Shown one piece after another: positions 24,681-32,728 of a stretch of 41,682 nt of DNA (positions are counted from its first letter, which is position 1; each line of letters starts with the position of its first letter). A program made the translations under genes and the position numbers. The DNA is from Streptomyces xantholiticus (lineage in GTDB: Bacteria; Actinomycetota; Actinomycetes; Streptomycetales; Streptomycetaceae). The notes below the pieces were generated by a model. That model was not told the DNA's origin. It saw only the letters and a list, made by a program, of their open reading frames with translations, and made no database searches. The stretch is from NCBI RefSeq assembly GCF_014651015.1, contig NZ_BMWB01000033.1, positions 17,317 through 58,998 on the forward strand, read 5' to 3'.

Positions 24681-25664
24681 GTGACCATGCCCACCACCGC
24701 ATCCTCCCCCACAGCCTCCGGCGTGGGCGGGACCCCCATCGCCGACGTGACCGCGTCCGACAGCACTCTGCGCCGCTTCCTGCACGGGCTGCCCGGCGTC
24801 GATGCCGTCGGCCTGGAAGGGCGCGCCGCGTCTCTCGGTACGCGTTCCATCAAGACCACGGCCAAGGCGTACGCCATCGATCTGGCCATCTCCATGATCG
24901 ACCTGACGACGCTCGAAGGCGCGGACACCCCGGGCAAGGTCCGGGCACTGGCCGCCAAGGCCGTCAACCCCGACCCGACCGACCGCAGCACGCCGACGAC
25001 GGCCGCGGTCTGCGTCTACCCCGACATGGTGGCGACCGCCAAGGAGGCCCTGAAGGGCTCCGAGGTCAAGGTCGCCTCCGTGGCCACCGCCTTCCCGGCC
25101 GGCCGCGCCGCGCTCGGCGTGAAGCTCGCGGACGTCCGTGACGCGGTCGCCGCGGGGGCGGACGAGATCGACATGGTGATCGACCGCGGTGCCTTCCTGG
25201 CGGGCGACTACATGAAGGTGTACGAGGAGATCCGGGCCGTGAAGGAGGCCTCCGGCAGCGCCCGGCTCAAGGTCATCTTCGAGACCGGAGAACTCTCCAC
25301 GTACGACAACATCCGCCGCGCCTCGTGGCTCGGCATGATCGCCGGCGCGGACTTCATCAAGACGTCGACCGGAAAGGTCGCGGTGAACGCGACCCCGGCG
25401 AACACCCTGCTGATGCTTCAGGCCGTCCGGGACTTCCGGGAGCAGACTGGGGTACAGGTGGGCGTGAAGCCCGCCGGCGGTATCCGCACCAGCAAGGACG
25501 CGATCAAGTTCCTGGTCCTGGTCAACGAGACCGCGGGCGAGGACTGGCTGGACAACCACTGGTTCCGCTTCGGCGCATCGAGCCTGCTCAACGACCTGCT
25601 GATGCAGCGGCAGAAGCTGGCGACCGGCCGCTACTCCGGCCCCGACTACGTGACGGTGGACTGA
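24681..25664 (+). CDS. deoC: deoxyribose-phosphate aldolase
   Basis: 327-residue class I aldolase that cleaves 2-deoxyribose-5-phosphate to glyceraldehyde-3-phosphate and acetaldehyde. Motifs: DEIDMVIDRGAFLAGDY, the Schiff-base lysine Lys227 in GADFIKTSTGK, and VKPAGGIR with the second essential lysine. It is longer than E. coli DeoC (259) by an N-terminal extension, common in actinobacteria. Start GTG 24681 or ATG 24687; neither has a ribosome site, but the -10 is just upstream. The aldehyde dehydrogenase gene follows after 5 bp, so the toxic acetaldehyde is probably removed by its operon partner. Confidence 0.95.
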   Translation: MTMPTTASSPTASGVGGTPIADVTASDSTLRRFLHGLPGVDAVGLEGRAASLGTRSIKTTAKAYAIDLAISMIDLTTLEGADTPGKVRALAAKAVNPDPTDRSTPTTAAVCVYPDMVATAKEALKGSEVKVASVATAFPAGRAALGVKLADVRDAVAAGADEIDMVIDRGAFLAGDYMKVYEEIRAVKEASGSARLKVIFETGELSTYDNIRRASWLGMIAGADFIKTSTGKVAVNATPANTLLMLQAVRDFREQTGVQVGVKPAGGIRTSKDAIKFLVLVNETAGEDWLDNHWFRFGASSLLNDLLMQRQKLATGRYSGPDYVTVD

Positions 25665-25669
25665 TCATC

Positions 25670-27106
25670 ATGGCTTCCGCATTCGACTACGCACCCGCAC
25701 CCGAGTCGCGTTCGATCGTCGACATCGCCCCGTCGTACGGGCTGTTCGTCGACGGCGAGTTCACCGACGCCGCCGACGGCAAGGTCTTCAAGACCGTCTC
25801 GCCGTCCAGCGAGGAGGTGCTCGCCGAGGTCGCCCGGGCCGGTGCCGAGGACGTGGACCGCGCGGTGAAGGCTGCCCGCAAGGCGTTCGAGACGTGGTCC
25901 GCGCTGCCGGGCGCCGAGCGCGCCAAGTACCTGTTCCGTATCGCCCGGATCATCCAGGAGCGCAGCCGTGAGCTGGCCGTCCTGGAGACGCTGGACAACG
26001 GCAAGCCGATCAAGGAGACCCGCGACGCGGACCTCCCGCTGGTCGCCGCGCACTTCTTCTACTACGCGGGCTGGGCGGACAAGCTCGACCACGCCGGCTT
26101 CGGCGCGAACCCGCGGCCGCTCGGTGTCGCGGGCCAGGTCATCCCGTGGAACTTCCCGCTGCTGATGCTGGCGTGGAAGATCGCCCCCGCACTGGCCACG
26201 GGCAACACCGTCGTGCTCAAGCCCGCGGAGACCACCCCGCTGTCCGCCCTGTTCTTCGCGGACATCTGCCGCCAGGCCGGGCTGCCGAACGGTGTGGTCA
26301 ACATCCTCCCCGGCTACGGTGACACCGGTTCCGCGCTCGTCGCCCACCCGGACGTGGACAAGGTCGCCTTCACCGGCTCCACCGCGGTCGGCAAGGCCAT
26401 CGCCCGCCAGATCGCAGGCACGCGGAAGAAGGTCACCCTGGAGCTGGGCGGCAAGGGCGCCAACATCGTCTTCGACGACGCCCCCATCGACCAGGCCGTC
26501 GAGGGCATCGTCAACGGCATCTTCTTCAACCAGGGCCAGGTCTGCTGCGCGGGCTCGCGCCTGCTGGTCCAGGAATCGATCCAGGACGAGCTGCTGGACT
26601 CCCTCAAGCGCCGGTTGTCCACGCTGCGCCTCGGCGACCCGCTGGACAAGAACACCGACATCGGTGCGATCAACTCCGAGGAGCAGCTGGCCCGGATCAC
26701 CACGCTGGTCGAGGCGGGCGAGGCGGAGGGCGCGGAGCGCTGGTCCCCGGCGTGCGAGCTGCCGACCTCCGGTTACTGGTTCGCGCCGACGCTCTTCACG
26801 GGCGTCACCCAGGCGCACACCATCGCCCGCGACGAGATCTTCGGCCCTGTGCTGTCCGTGCTGACGTTCCGTACGCCGGACGAGGCGGTCGCCAAGGCCA
26901 ACAACAGCCAGTACGGGCTGTCCGCCGGCATCTGGACGGAGAAGGGCTCCCGCATCCTCGCGGTCGCGAACAAGCTCCGCGCCGGCGTGGTGTGGGCCAA
27001 CACGTTCAACAAGTTCGACCCGACCTCGCCGTTCGGCGGCTACAAGGAGTCGGGCTTCGGCCGCGAGGGCGGCCGTCACGGTCTGGAGGCCTACCTCGAT
27101 GTCTGA
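25670..27106 (+). CDS. aldehyde dehydrogenase (catalytic member of a pair)
   Basis: 478-residue NAD(P)-dependent aldehyde dehydrogenase with complete machinery: Asn in PWNFPLLM, FTGSTAVGKA, catalytic Glu in LELGGKG, nucleophile Cys292 in NQGQVCCAGS, and EIFGPVLSVLTF. It is cotranscribed with deoC (5-bp gap), which makes acetaldehyde the likely substrate. Its stop overlaps the start of the next gene by 8 bp. Together the two products (478 + 296) have about the length and layout of the two-domain ALDH16 family. Confidence 0.93.
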   Translation: MASAFDYAPAPESRSIVDIAPSYGLFVDGEFTDAADGKVFKTVSPSSEEVLAEVARAGAEDVDRAVKAARKAFETWSALPGAERAKYLFRIARIIQERSRELAVLETLDNGKPIKETRDADLPLVAAHFFYYAGWADKLDHAGFGANPRPLGVAGQVIPWNFPLLMLAWKIAPALATGNTVVLKPAETTPLSALFFADICRQAGLPNGVVNILPGYGDTGSALVAHPDVDKVAFTGSTAVGKAIARQIAGTRKKVTLELGGKGANIVFDDAPIDQAVEGIVNGIFFNQGQVCCAGSRLLVQESIQDELLDSLKRRLSTLRLGDPLDKNTDIGAINSEEQLARITTLVEAGEAEGAERWSPACELPTSGYWFAPTLFTGVTQAHTIARDEIFGPVLSVLTFRTPDEAVAKANNSQYGLSAGIWTEKGSRILAVANKLRAGVVWANTFNKFDPTSPFGGYKESGFGREGGRHGLEAYLDV

Positions 27107-27989
27107 TGCGATGCGTCTGAGCGTCTTCAAGACCTACAAGCTGTACGTCGGGGGCAAGTTCCCCCGCTCCGAGAGCGGCCGGGTGTACGAGGTGACGGAC
27201 TCGAAGGGCAAGTGGCTGGCCAACGCGCCGCTCTCCTCCCGCAAGGACGCGCGGGACGCGGTCGTCGCCGCGCGCAAGGCGTTCGGCGGCTGGTCGGGCG
27301 CGACCGCGTACAACCGCGGGCAGATCCTCTACCGCATCGCCGAGATGCTCGAGGGCCGCAAGGACCAGTTCGTCCGCGAGGTCGCCCAGGCCGAGGGCCT
27401 GTCCAAGTCCAAGGCGGCGGAGGTCGTCGAGACGGCGATCGACCGCTGGGTCTGGTACGCGGGCTGGACGGACAAGATCGCCCAGGTCGTGGGCGGGGCC
27501 AACCCGGTGGCGGGCCCGTACTTCAACCTGTCCTCCCCCGAACCGACGGGCGTGGTGACGATCGTCGCGCCACAGGAGTCGTCGTTCCTGGGCCTCGTCT
27601 CGGTCGTGGCCCCCGTCATCGCGACCGGCAACACCGCGGTCGTGATCGCCTCCGAGAAGGCGCCTCTCCCGGCGCTGTCGCTGGGCGAGGTCCTCGCCAC
27701 CTCCGACCTGCCGGGCGGCGTCGTGAACGTGCTCTCCGGCCGTACGGCGGAGATCGCGGCGCCGCTCGCCGCGCACCAGGACGTCAACGGCATCGACCTG
27801 ACCGGCGCGGACGAGGTCCTGGCCAAGGAGCTCGAAGTGGCCGCGGCGGACAACCTCAAGCGGGTCCTGCGTCCACAGGCTGTGGATTTCTCGGCCGATC
27901 CGGGCACGCACCGCCTGACGTCGTTCCTGGAGACCAAGACGGTCTGGCACCCGACCGGTTCGCTCGGCGCCTCCGGCTCGGCGTACTGA
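27099..27989 (+). CDS. aldehyde dehydrogenase-like protein lacking the catalytic cysteine
   Basis: 296 residues, about 60% of a normal aldehyde dehydrogenase. The N-terminal part follows the family (YVGGKFPRSESGRVYEV, RKAFGGWSGATAYNRGQILYRIAEMLEGRK, the equivalent of the NAD-binding strand as TGVVTIVAPQESS), but the LELGGK glutamate and GQxC cysteine segments are missing; instead LTGADEVLAKELEVAAADNLKRVL leads straight to a short C-terminus. It starts at ATG 27099 inside the end of the preceding gene, so translation is probably coupled. It is probably a non-catalytic subunit or domain, as in ALDH16. Confidence 0.88.
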   Translation: MSDAMRLSVFKTYKLYVGGKFPRSESGRVYEVTDSKGKWLANAPLSSRKDARDAVVAARKAFGGWSGATAYNRGQILYRIAEMLEGRKDQFVREVAQAEGLSKSKAAEVVETAIDRWVWYAGWTDKIAQVVGGANPVAGPYFNLSSPEPTGVVTIVAPQESSFLGLVSVVAPVIATGNTAVVIASEKAPLPALSLGEVLATSDLPGGVVNVLSGRTAEIAAPLAAHQDVNGIDLTGADEVLAKELEVAAADNLKRVLRPQAVDFSADPGTHRLTSFLETKTVWHPTGSLGASGSAY

Positions 27990-28001
27990 CGTCCATGGAC
28001 C

Positions 28002-28037
28002 GAAGCCCCTGCCTCTCCGTCCGGAGGCAGGGGCTTC
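28002..28037 (+). terminator. terminator of the deoC-aldehyde dehydrogenase operon
   Basis: GAAGCCCCTGCCTC (28002-28015) pairs perfectly with GAGGCAGGGGCTTC (28024-28037) around an 8-nt loop, followed by TTC. It also serves the convergent small secreted protein gene. Confidence 0.9.
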
Positions 28038-28047
28038 TTCACGGGCG

Positions 28048-28434
28048 CTACGGCAGCAGGGCGCCGGTGACCGGGCCGGCCACCGGCAGGTCCTCCAGCG
28101 CCTGCCCCTTGGTGATGTTGTCCGTCACCATCGCGGTGGTGACCGGCTTGAAGTCGGCGACCTGGGTGCCCACCGCGTTGTCGAGCGGGTCCATGCCGGT
28201 GTTGGCGAGCGGGTGGAGCTGGAGGCTCTTGAGCTCGCTCACGCCGCTCACCGAGTCGGTGACGAGCCCCGTCGCGGCGCCCAGCGGCGCGCCTGCGATG
28301 CCGTCCGTCGCGACGGCCGGGGCGGCGTGCGCCGCCGCCCCGCCCGCACCGAGCGCGGCACCTGCCGCCGCGACGGTCAGTCCCGCGCGCAGCAGTGCGC
28401 GTCGCTGGTTCCTTGAAGCTGCGTGACGAGCCAT
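28048..28434 (-). CDS. small secreted protein
   Basis: 128 residues from ATG 28434 (MARHAASRNQRRALLRAG). A basic N-region with paired arginines and a long hydrophobic Ala/Gly-rich core end in AAHAAPA, a clear signal peptidase site; the RR pair makes Tat export possible but the motif is not classical. The mature part is short, with ATGLVTDSVSGVSELKSLQLHPLANTG and a C-terminal LPVAGPVTGALLP. It resembles in style the product at 35203-35592, another member of a Streptomyces group of small exported proteins sometimes mislabelled as ATP-binding. Function unknown. Confidence 0.8.
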   Translation of the reverse strand: MARHAASRNQRRALLRAGLTVAAAGAALGAGGAAAHAAPAVATDGIAGAPLGAATGLVTDSVSGVSELKSLQLHPLANTGMDPLDNAVGTQVADFKPVTTAMVTDNITKGQALEDLPVAGPVTGALLP

Positions 28435-28552
28435 GACGTCCAACCAATCGAGTAATCGCGCTTGTACGGAAAGTAGTTGCTGCTGTGACGCTCGTACCAA
28501 CCGAGGGTCCGGGGGGTTACCGGCGCGGCTTCATGCGTCACACTTGTCTCCC

Positions 28553-29182
28553 GTGAGTTCCCAACCCATCCCGACCCGCGTCGTGCTGCTCGCGGGCCCC
28601 TCAGGCTCCGGCAAGTCCTCTCTCGCCGCCCGCACCGGCCTGCCGGTCCTGCGTCTGGACGACTTCTACAAAGAGGGCAACGACCCGACGCTGCCCCTGG
28701 TGACGGGCAGCACGGACATCGACTGGGACTCGCCGTCCTCCTGGGACGCGGATGCCGCGGTCTCCGCGATAGCGGAGCTGTGCCGCAGCGGCCGGACCGC
28801 CGTACCGGTGTACGACATCGCCACCAGCTCGCGGACGGGGACCGGGACGCTCGACATCAATCGCACACCGCTCTTCGTGGCCGAGGGCATCTTCGCGGCC
28901 GACATCGTGCGACGCTGCGAGGAACTGGGCGTCCTCGCCGACGCGCTGTGCCTGCGCGGCCGCCCCTCCACGACGTTCCGCCGCCGCCTCGCGCGCGATC
29001 TGCGCGAGGGGCGCAAGTCGGTGCCCTTCCTGCTGCGCCGCGGCTGGCGCCTGATGCGCGCCGAGCGCGGCATCGTGGCGCGCCAGGCGCGCCTGGGCGC
29101 GCACCCCTGCGGCAAGGCGGAGGCGCTCGGCCGCCTCGCGGCCGCGGCGGCGGGCCGCTGCCGTACGCCTTCGGCGGCGTAA
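28553..29182 (+). CDS. uridine kinase-like P-loop kinase
   Basis: 209-residue kinase starting at GTG 28553. Walker A loop GPSGSGKS (15-22), substrate-binding LRLDDFYKEGND, VYDIATS and a lid-like basic region (FRRRLARDLREGRKS). This layout is that of actinobacterial uridine kinases, which phosphorylate uridine/cytidine to the monophosphate. It would be the salvage arm beside the catabolic genes upstream. Nucleoside specificity is by family only; the in-frame ATG at 28433 is less likely because the added residues look non-coding. Confidence 0.82.
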   Translation: MSSQPIPTRVVLLAGPSGSGKSSLAARTGLPVLRLDDFYKEGNDPTLPLVTGSTDIDWDSPSSWDADAAVSAIAELCRSGRTAVPVYDIATSSRTGTGTLDINRTPLFVAEGIFAADIVRRCEELGVLADALCLRGRPSTTFRRRLARDLREGRKSVPFLLRRGWRLMRAERGIVARQARLGAHPCGKAEALGRLAAAAAGRCRTPSAA

Positions 29183-29531
29183 GCCCTCGGGCGGGCGGCG
29201 GACCGGGTTCACGGCGCCGGGCGGGGTCGGGCAGGGATGCCGGCTCTCGGGCGTGGCCCGGTCCGGGTCATGTGCGTCCGGGCGCCGCTTCGGGGCCCGG
29301 GGCTGCTTCCCCGTACTTGCCCCAGCCTCGACCGACGACGCCTCACGTCACCAATATGCCTCCGGCGCGTCCCCCCAAAGAGGGCCGGACATGGGAGTGG
29401 GGCCGGACAGAACCCCCCGGCCTGTCCGACCCCACTCCGTACCCCGTTGGATCCCCGTGTCCCCCGTGGATCCTTCCGCCGTCTCCCCCGAAACGACGGC
29501 CCCCGTTTTCCCCCGTGATCCCCCGCTGCCT
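29183..29531. repeat. intergenic region with repeat and bidirectional hairpin
   Basis: 349 bases without a gene between convergent genes. 29251-29350 repeats 17131-17225. A 16-bp stem with one mismatch, GAGTGGGGCCGGACAG (29395-29410) with CTGTCCGACCCCACTC (29422-29437), is a likely terminator for the kinase and sigQ. An unusually C-rich, repetitive stretch (CCCCGT-type) follows to 29525. Confidence 0.7.
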
Positions 29532-30272
29532 TCAGGCCACCAGCTCGCCGAAGGACTCTTCCTCGTCACGGCCGAAGCTGAGGACCTCGTCCTCGCGCAG
29601 CCGGCGGAGCGACCGCCAGATGCTCGACTTCACCGTGCCGACACTGATGTCCAGGATGTCCGCGATCTCCGGGTCGGTGCGGCCCTCGTAGTAGCGCAGG
29701 ACCAGCATCGTCCGCTGGAGTTCGGGGAGCCTGGCGAGCGCCTGCCACAGGACGGCGCGCAGTTCGGTGCCGCGCATCGCGTCGGTGTCGCCGACCGTCT
29801 CCGGCAGCTCCTCCGTGGGGTACTCGTTGAGCTTGCGCCGACGCCAGGCGCTGATGTGCAGGTTGGTCATCGTGCGGCGCAGGTAGCCGCCGACGGCGGC
29901 CTTGTCGCTGATCCGGTCCCACGCCCGGTACGTCGAGAACAGCGCGCTCTGCAACAGGTCCTCGGCCTCGTAGCGGTCCCCGGTCAGGTGGTAGGCGGTC
30001 GCGTACAGGGAGGCGCGGCGTTCCTGGACGTAGGCCGTGAACTCGGCCTCCGAGCAGGACGCCCGCTCCCCCGTTGCCTCCCCGTACGCGGCGCTGCTTC
30101 CCCCGGTCGGTGCGTCAACCACCGTCATGTACGACGGCTTGTGCTGACGCCCGGCGCCGCGAACGCACCCCCGCCCGTTCACGGCGCCGGACTTCTCGGT
30201 GCTCCGCGCGACGGCGGCGTCGTGGAGACGCGTCACAACTGCGCTTGAGGTGGTGCTGTGCAGTGCGTTCAT
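29532..30272 (-). CDS. sigQ: ECF sigma factor SigQ (SigE/M-type)
   Basis: 246-residue ECF sigma factor. Region 2 spans about residues 78-145 (ASLYATAYHLTGDRYEAEDLLQ, then YLRRTMTNLHISAWRRRK), region 4 about 175-230 (RTMLVLRYYEGRTDPEIADILDISVGTVKSSIWRSLRRLRED). The first 50-70 residues are an extension; an internal ATG at 30128 (MTVVDAPTGG) is a possible alternative start, though 30272 has a G-rich ribosome site. It diverges from afsQ1, as sigQ does in S. coelicolor, where it is a target of AfsQ1 and affects antibiotic production. Recognition of the gene rests on this context. Confidence 0.92.
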   Translation of the reverse strand: MNALHSTTSSAVVTRLHDAAVARSTEKSGAVNGRGCVRGAGRQHKPSYMTVVDAPTGGSSAAYGEATGERASCSEAEFTAYVQERRASLYATAYHLTGDRYEAEDLLQSALFSTYRAWDRISDKAAVGGYLRRTMTNLHISAWRRRKLNEYPTEELPETVGDTDAMRGTELRAVLWQALARLPELQRTMLVLRYYEGRTDPEIADILDISVGTVKSSIWRSLRRLREDEVLSFGRDEEESFGELVA

Positions 30273-30357
30273 CTCGCGCCCCCCGTCGAGTGGAGTCTGC
30301 TTCGTTCGGTGTGAGAAGAACTCTGCCGGGGCTCTTTAATGGCGTTGTCCGCCGACT

Positions 30358-30373
30358 GTCACAGGCGCGTCAC
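30358..30373. promoter_or_regulatory. AfsQ1 box between sigQ and afsQ1
   Basis: GTCAC-AGGCGC-GTCAC is a perfect match to the AfsQ1 consensus GTnAC-n6-GTnAC reported in S. coelicolor. It lies 85 bp upstream of the sigQ start and 80 bp upstream of afsQ1, placed to control both divergent promoters. Confidence 0.88.
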
Positions 30374-30453
30374 AAGGGGAGGAGGTACTGCGGCTGAGGG
30401 CCTGCGAAGTCCCGGGAGTCGAACTGGGGCTCCCCATGGGCCAGAATGACCCC

Positions 30454-31131
30454 GTGCCTTTCCTGTTGCTGATCGAGGACGACGATGCCATCCGCACGGC
30501 CCTCGAACTCTCGCTGTCACGCCAGGGCCACCGTGTGGCCACCGCGGCGACGGGCGAGGACGGCCTGAAACTGCTGCGTGAGCAGCGGCCGGACCTGATC
30601 GTGCTGGACGTGATGCTGCCCGGGATCGACGGTTTCGAGGTGTGCCGCCGGATCAGGCGCACCGACCAGCTGCCGATCATCCTGCTGACCGCCCGCAGCG
30701 ACGACATCGACGTCGTCGTGGGGCTGGAGTCGGGTGCCGACGACTATGTCGTCAAGCCGGTGCAGGGACGGGTGCTGGACGCCCGTATCCGTGCCGTACT
30801 GCGCCGCGGCGAGCGGGAGTCCACCGACTCCGCGACGTTCGGCTCCCTGGTGATCGACCGTTCCGCGATGACGGTCACCAAGAACGGCGAGGATCTGCAG
30901 CTCACGCCGACCGAGCTGCGTCTCCTGCTGGAGTTGAGCCGCCGTCCCGGGCAGGCCCTGTCGCGCCAGCAGCTGCTGCGGCTGGTGTGGGAGCACGACT
31001 ATCTCGGCGACTCGCGTCTGGTGGACGCGTGTGTGCAGCGGCTGCGGGCGAAGGTGGAGGACGTGCCGTCCTCACCGACCCTGATCCGTACGGTGCGTGG
31101 CGTGGGCTACCGGCTGGACGTCCCGCAGTGA
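30454..31131 (+). CDS. afsQ1: response regulator AfsQ1
   Basis: 225-residue OmpR/PhoB-type regulator. Receiver domain 1-115 with the acidic pair EDDD near the start, phospho-acceptor Asp52 (LIVLDVMLPG) and Lys in VVKPVQGR; winged-helix DNA-binding domain 130-225 (LTPTELRLLLELSRRPGQ, RLVDACVQRLRAKVE, RTVRGVGYRL). It acts with AfsQ2 on antibiotic, nitrogen and developmental genes in S. coelicolor. GTG 30454 (VPFLLLIEDD) gives the known length; an in-frame ATG at 30436 is less likely. Confidence 0.96.
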   Translation: MPFLLLIEDDDAIRTALELSLSRQGHRVATAATGEDGLKLLREQRPDLIVLDVMLPGIDGFEVCRRIRRTDQLPIILLTARSDDIDVVVGLESGADDYVVKPVQGRVLDARIRAVLRRGERESTDSATFGSLVIDRSAMTVTKNGEDLQLTPTELRLLLELSRRPGQALSRQQLLRLVWEHDYLGDSRLVDACVQRLRAKVEDVPSSPTLIRTVRGVGYRLDVPQ

Positions 31132-31162
31132 GCGACGCGCGCTTTTGGAACGGGACCGCCCG

Positions 31163-32728
31163 GTGAGCCGTGCCACGAACGAGGCCGGCGCGCCCCGGCG
31201 CGGCATACTCGCCGGGATCCGTCTGACCAGTCTGCGGCTGCGTCTGGTGGTGGTCTTCGCGCTCGTCGCGCTCACGGCCGCCGTGTCCGCGTCGGGCATC
31301 GCGTACTGGCTCAACCGCGAGGCGGTGCTGACCCGGACGCAGGACGCGGCGCTCGAGGACTTCCGGCAGGACATGCAGAGCCGGGCCGCGGCGCTGCCGC
31401 TGCGGCCCACGCAGGACGAGTTGCAGCGGGCCGCCGAGCTGATGGCGGACGGCAACAAGGGATACAGCGTTCTGCTGATCGGGGAACGGGCGGAGGGCAA
31501 GCCGATCGTCGGCGTCTCCGACCCGGACGTCTTCACCAAGGAGGACGTGCCGCAGTCACTGCAGGACGCGGTGAACGACCGGCAGGCGATCGCGGCGGGC
31601 AACTCGGTGCCGTACCACCTGTTCTGGCAGCGGACCGAGCGCGGCAACAAGCCCTATCTGGTGGGCGGCACGCGGATCATCGGCGGCGGGCCGACCGGTT
31701 ACATGTTCAAGTCCCTCGACCAGGAGCGGCAGGACCTCAACTCGCTCGCATGGTCGCTCGGCATCGCGACGCTGCTCGCCCTGGTGGGCTCCGCGCTGCT
31801 CGCGCAGGCCGCGGCGACGACCGTGCTGCGGCCGGTGCACCGGCTGGGCGAGGCGGCCAGGCAGCTCGGGGAGGGCAAGCTGGACACCCGGCTGCGGGTC
31901 TCCGGCACGGACGAACTGGCGGAGCTGTCAAGGACGTTCAACAAGACCGCGGCGGCGCTGGAGAAGAAGGTCGCCGACATGAGCGCGCGGGACGAGTCCA
32001 GCCGGCGCTTCGTCGCCGACATGTCGCACGAGCTGCGCACCCCGCTGACCGCGCTGACCGCCGTCACCGAGGTGCTGGAGGACGAGGCGGACAGCCTCGA
32101 TCCGATGATCGCGCCGGCCGTGAACCTGGTGGTCAGCGAGACCCGGCGGCTGTACGACCTGGTGGAGAACCTGATGGAGGTCACCCGCTTCGACGCGGGC
32201 ACCGCCCGGCTCGTGCTGGACACGGTGGACGTCGCCGACCAGGTCACCGCCTGCATCGACGCCCGCGCCTGGCTGGACGCGGTGGAGCTGGACGCCGAGC
32301 GCGGCATCATGGCGCGGCTCGACCCGCGCCGGCTCGACGTGATCCTGGCCAATCTGATCGGGAACGCGCTCAAGCACGGCGGCTCCCCGGTCCGGGTGTC
32401 CGTACGGCCCGTCGACCACGAGCTGGTGATCGAGGTACGGGACCACGGCCCCGGCATCCCCGCAGATGTCCTGCCGCACGTGTTCGACCGGTTCTACAAG
32501 GCGAGCGCGTCACGGCCGCGTTCCGAGGGCAGCGGGCTGGGACTTTCGATCGCCGTGGAGAACGCACACATCCACGGCGGTGACATCACCGCGGCGAACT
32601 CCCCGGACGGGGACGGCGCGGTGTTCGTACTGCGGTTGCCGCGCGACGCCTCCTCGCTCGCCGACGGCGACGCGGTCGGCACGGGGACGGACAAGAGCGG
32701 CGGACCGGGAGAGGAAGACACGCTGTGA
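31163..32728 (+). CDS. afsQ2: sensor histidine kinase AfsQ2
   Basis: 521-residue membrane kinase. Transmembrane helix 1 about residues 27-48, an extracytoplasmic sensor of about 140 residues, helix 2 (LAWSLGIATLLALVGSALLAQ), HAMP linker (RPVHRLGEAARQLGEGKLDTR), dimerisation domain with phospho-acceptor His289 in VADMSHELRTPLTALTA, and an ATPase domain with N box NLIGNALKHGG, DHGPGIP and SGLGLSIAVENAHIHGG. It phosphorylates AfsQ1. GTG 31163 is 32 bp past afsQ1; the stop overlaps the next gene by 4 bp, so all three are one operon. Confidence 0.95.
   Translation: MSRATNEAGAPRRGILAGIRLTSLRLRLVVVFALVALTAAVSASGIAYWLNREAVLTRTQDAALEDFRQDMQSRAAALPLRPTQDELQRAAELMADGNKGYSVLLIGERAEGKPIVGVSDPDVFTKEDVPQSLQDAVNDRQAIAAGNSVPYHLFWQRTERGNKPYLVGGTRIIGGGPTGYMFKSLDQERQDLNSLAWSLGIATLLALVGSALLAQAAATTVLRPVHRLGEAARQLGEGKLDTRLRVSGTDELAELSRTFNKTAAALEKKVADMSARDESSRRFVADMSHELRTPLTALTAVTEVLEDEADSLDPMIAPAVNLVVSETRRLYDLVENLMEVTRFDAGTARLVLDTVDVADQVTACIDARAWLDAVELDAERGIMARLDPRRLDVILANLIGNALKHGGSPVRVSVRPVDHELVIEVRDHGPGIPADVLPHVFDRFYKASASRPRSEGSGLGLSIAVENAHIHGGDITAANSPDGDGAVFVLRLPRDASSLADGDAVGTGTDKSGGPGEEDTL

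Noticed and set aside
27090..27115. Frameshift splitting one aldehyde dehydrogenase fusion
   Set aside because: The upstream protein is full length, the downstream one has its own ATG, and an 8-bp overlap is normal for coupled genes. A recent frameshift cannot be excluded without relatives, but is not needed.
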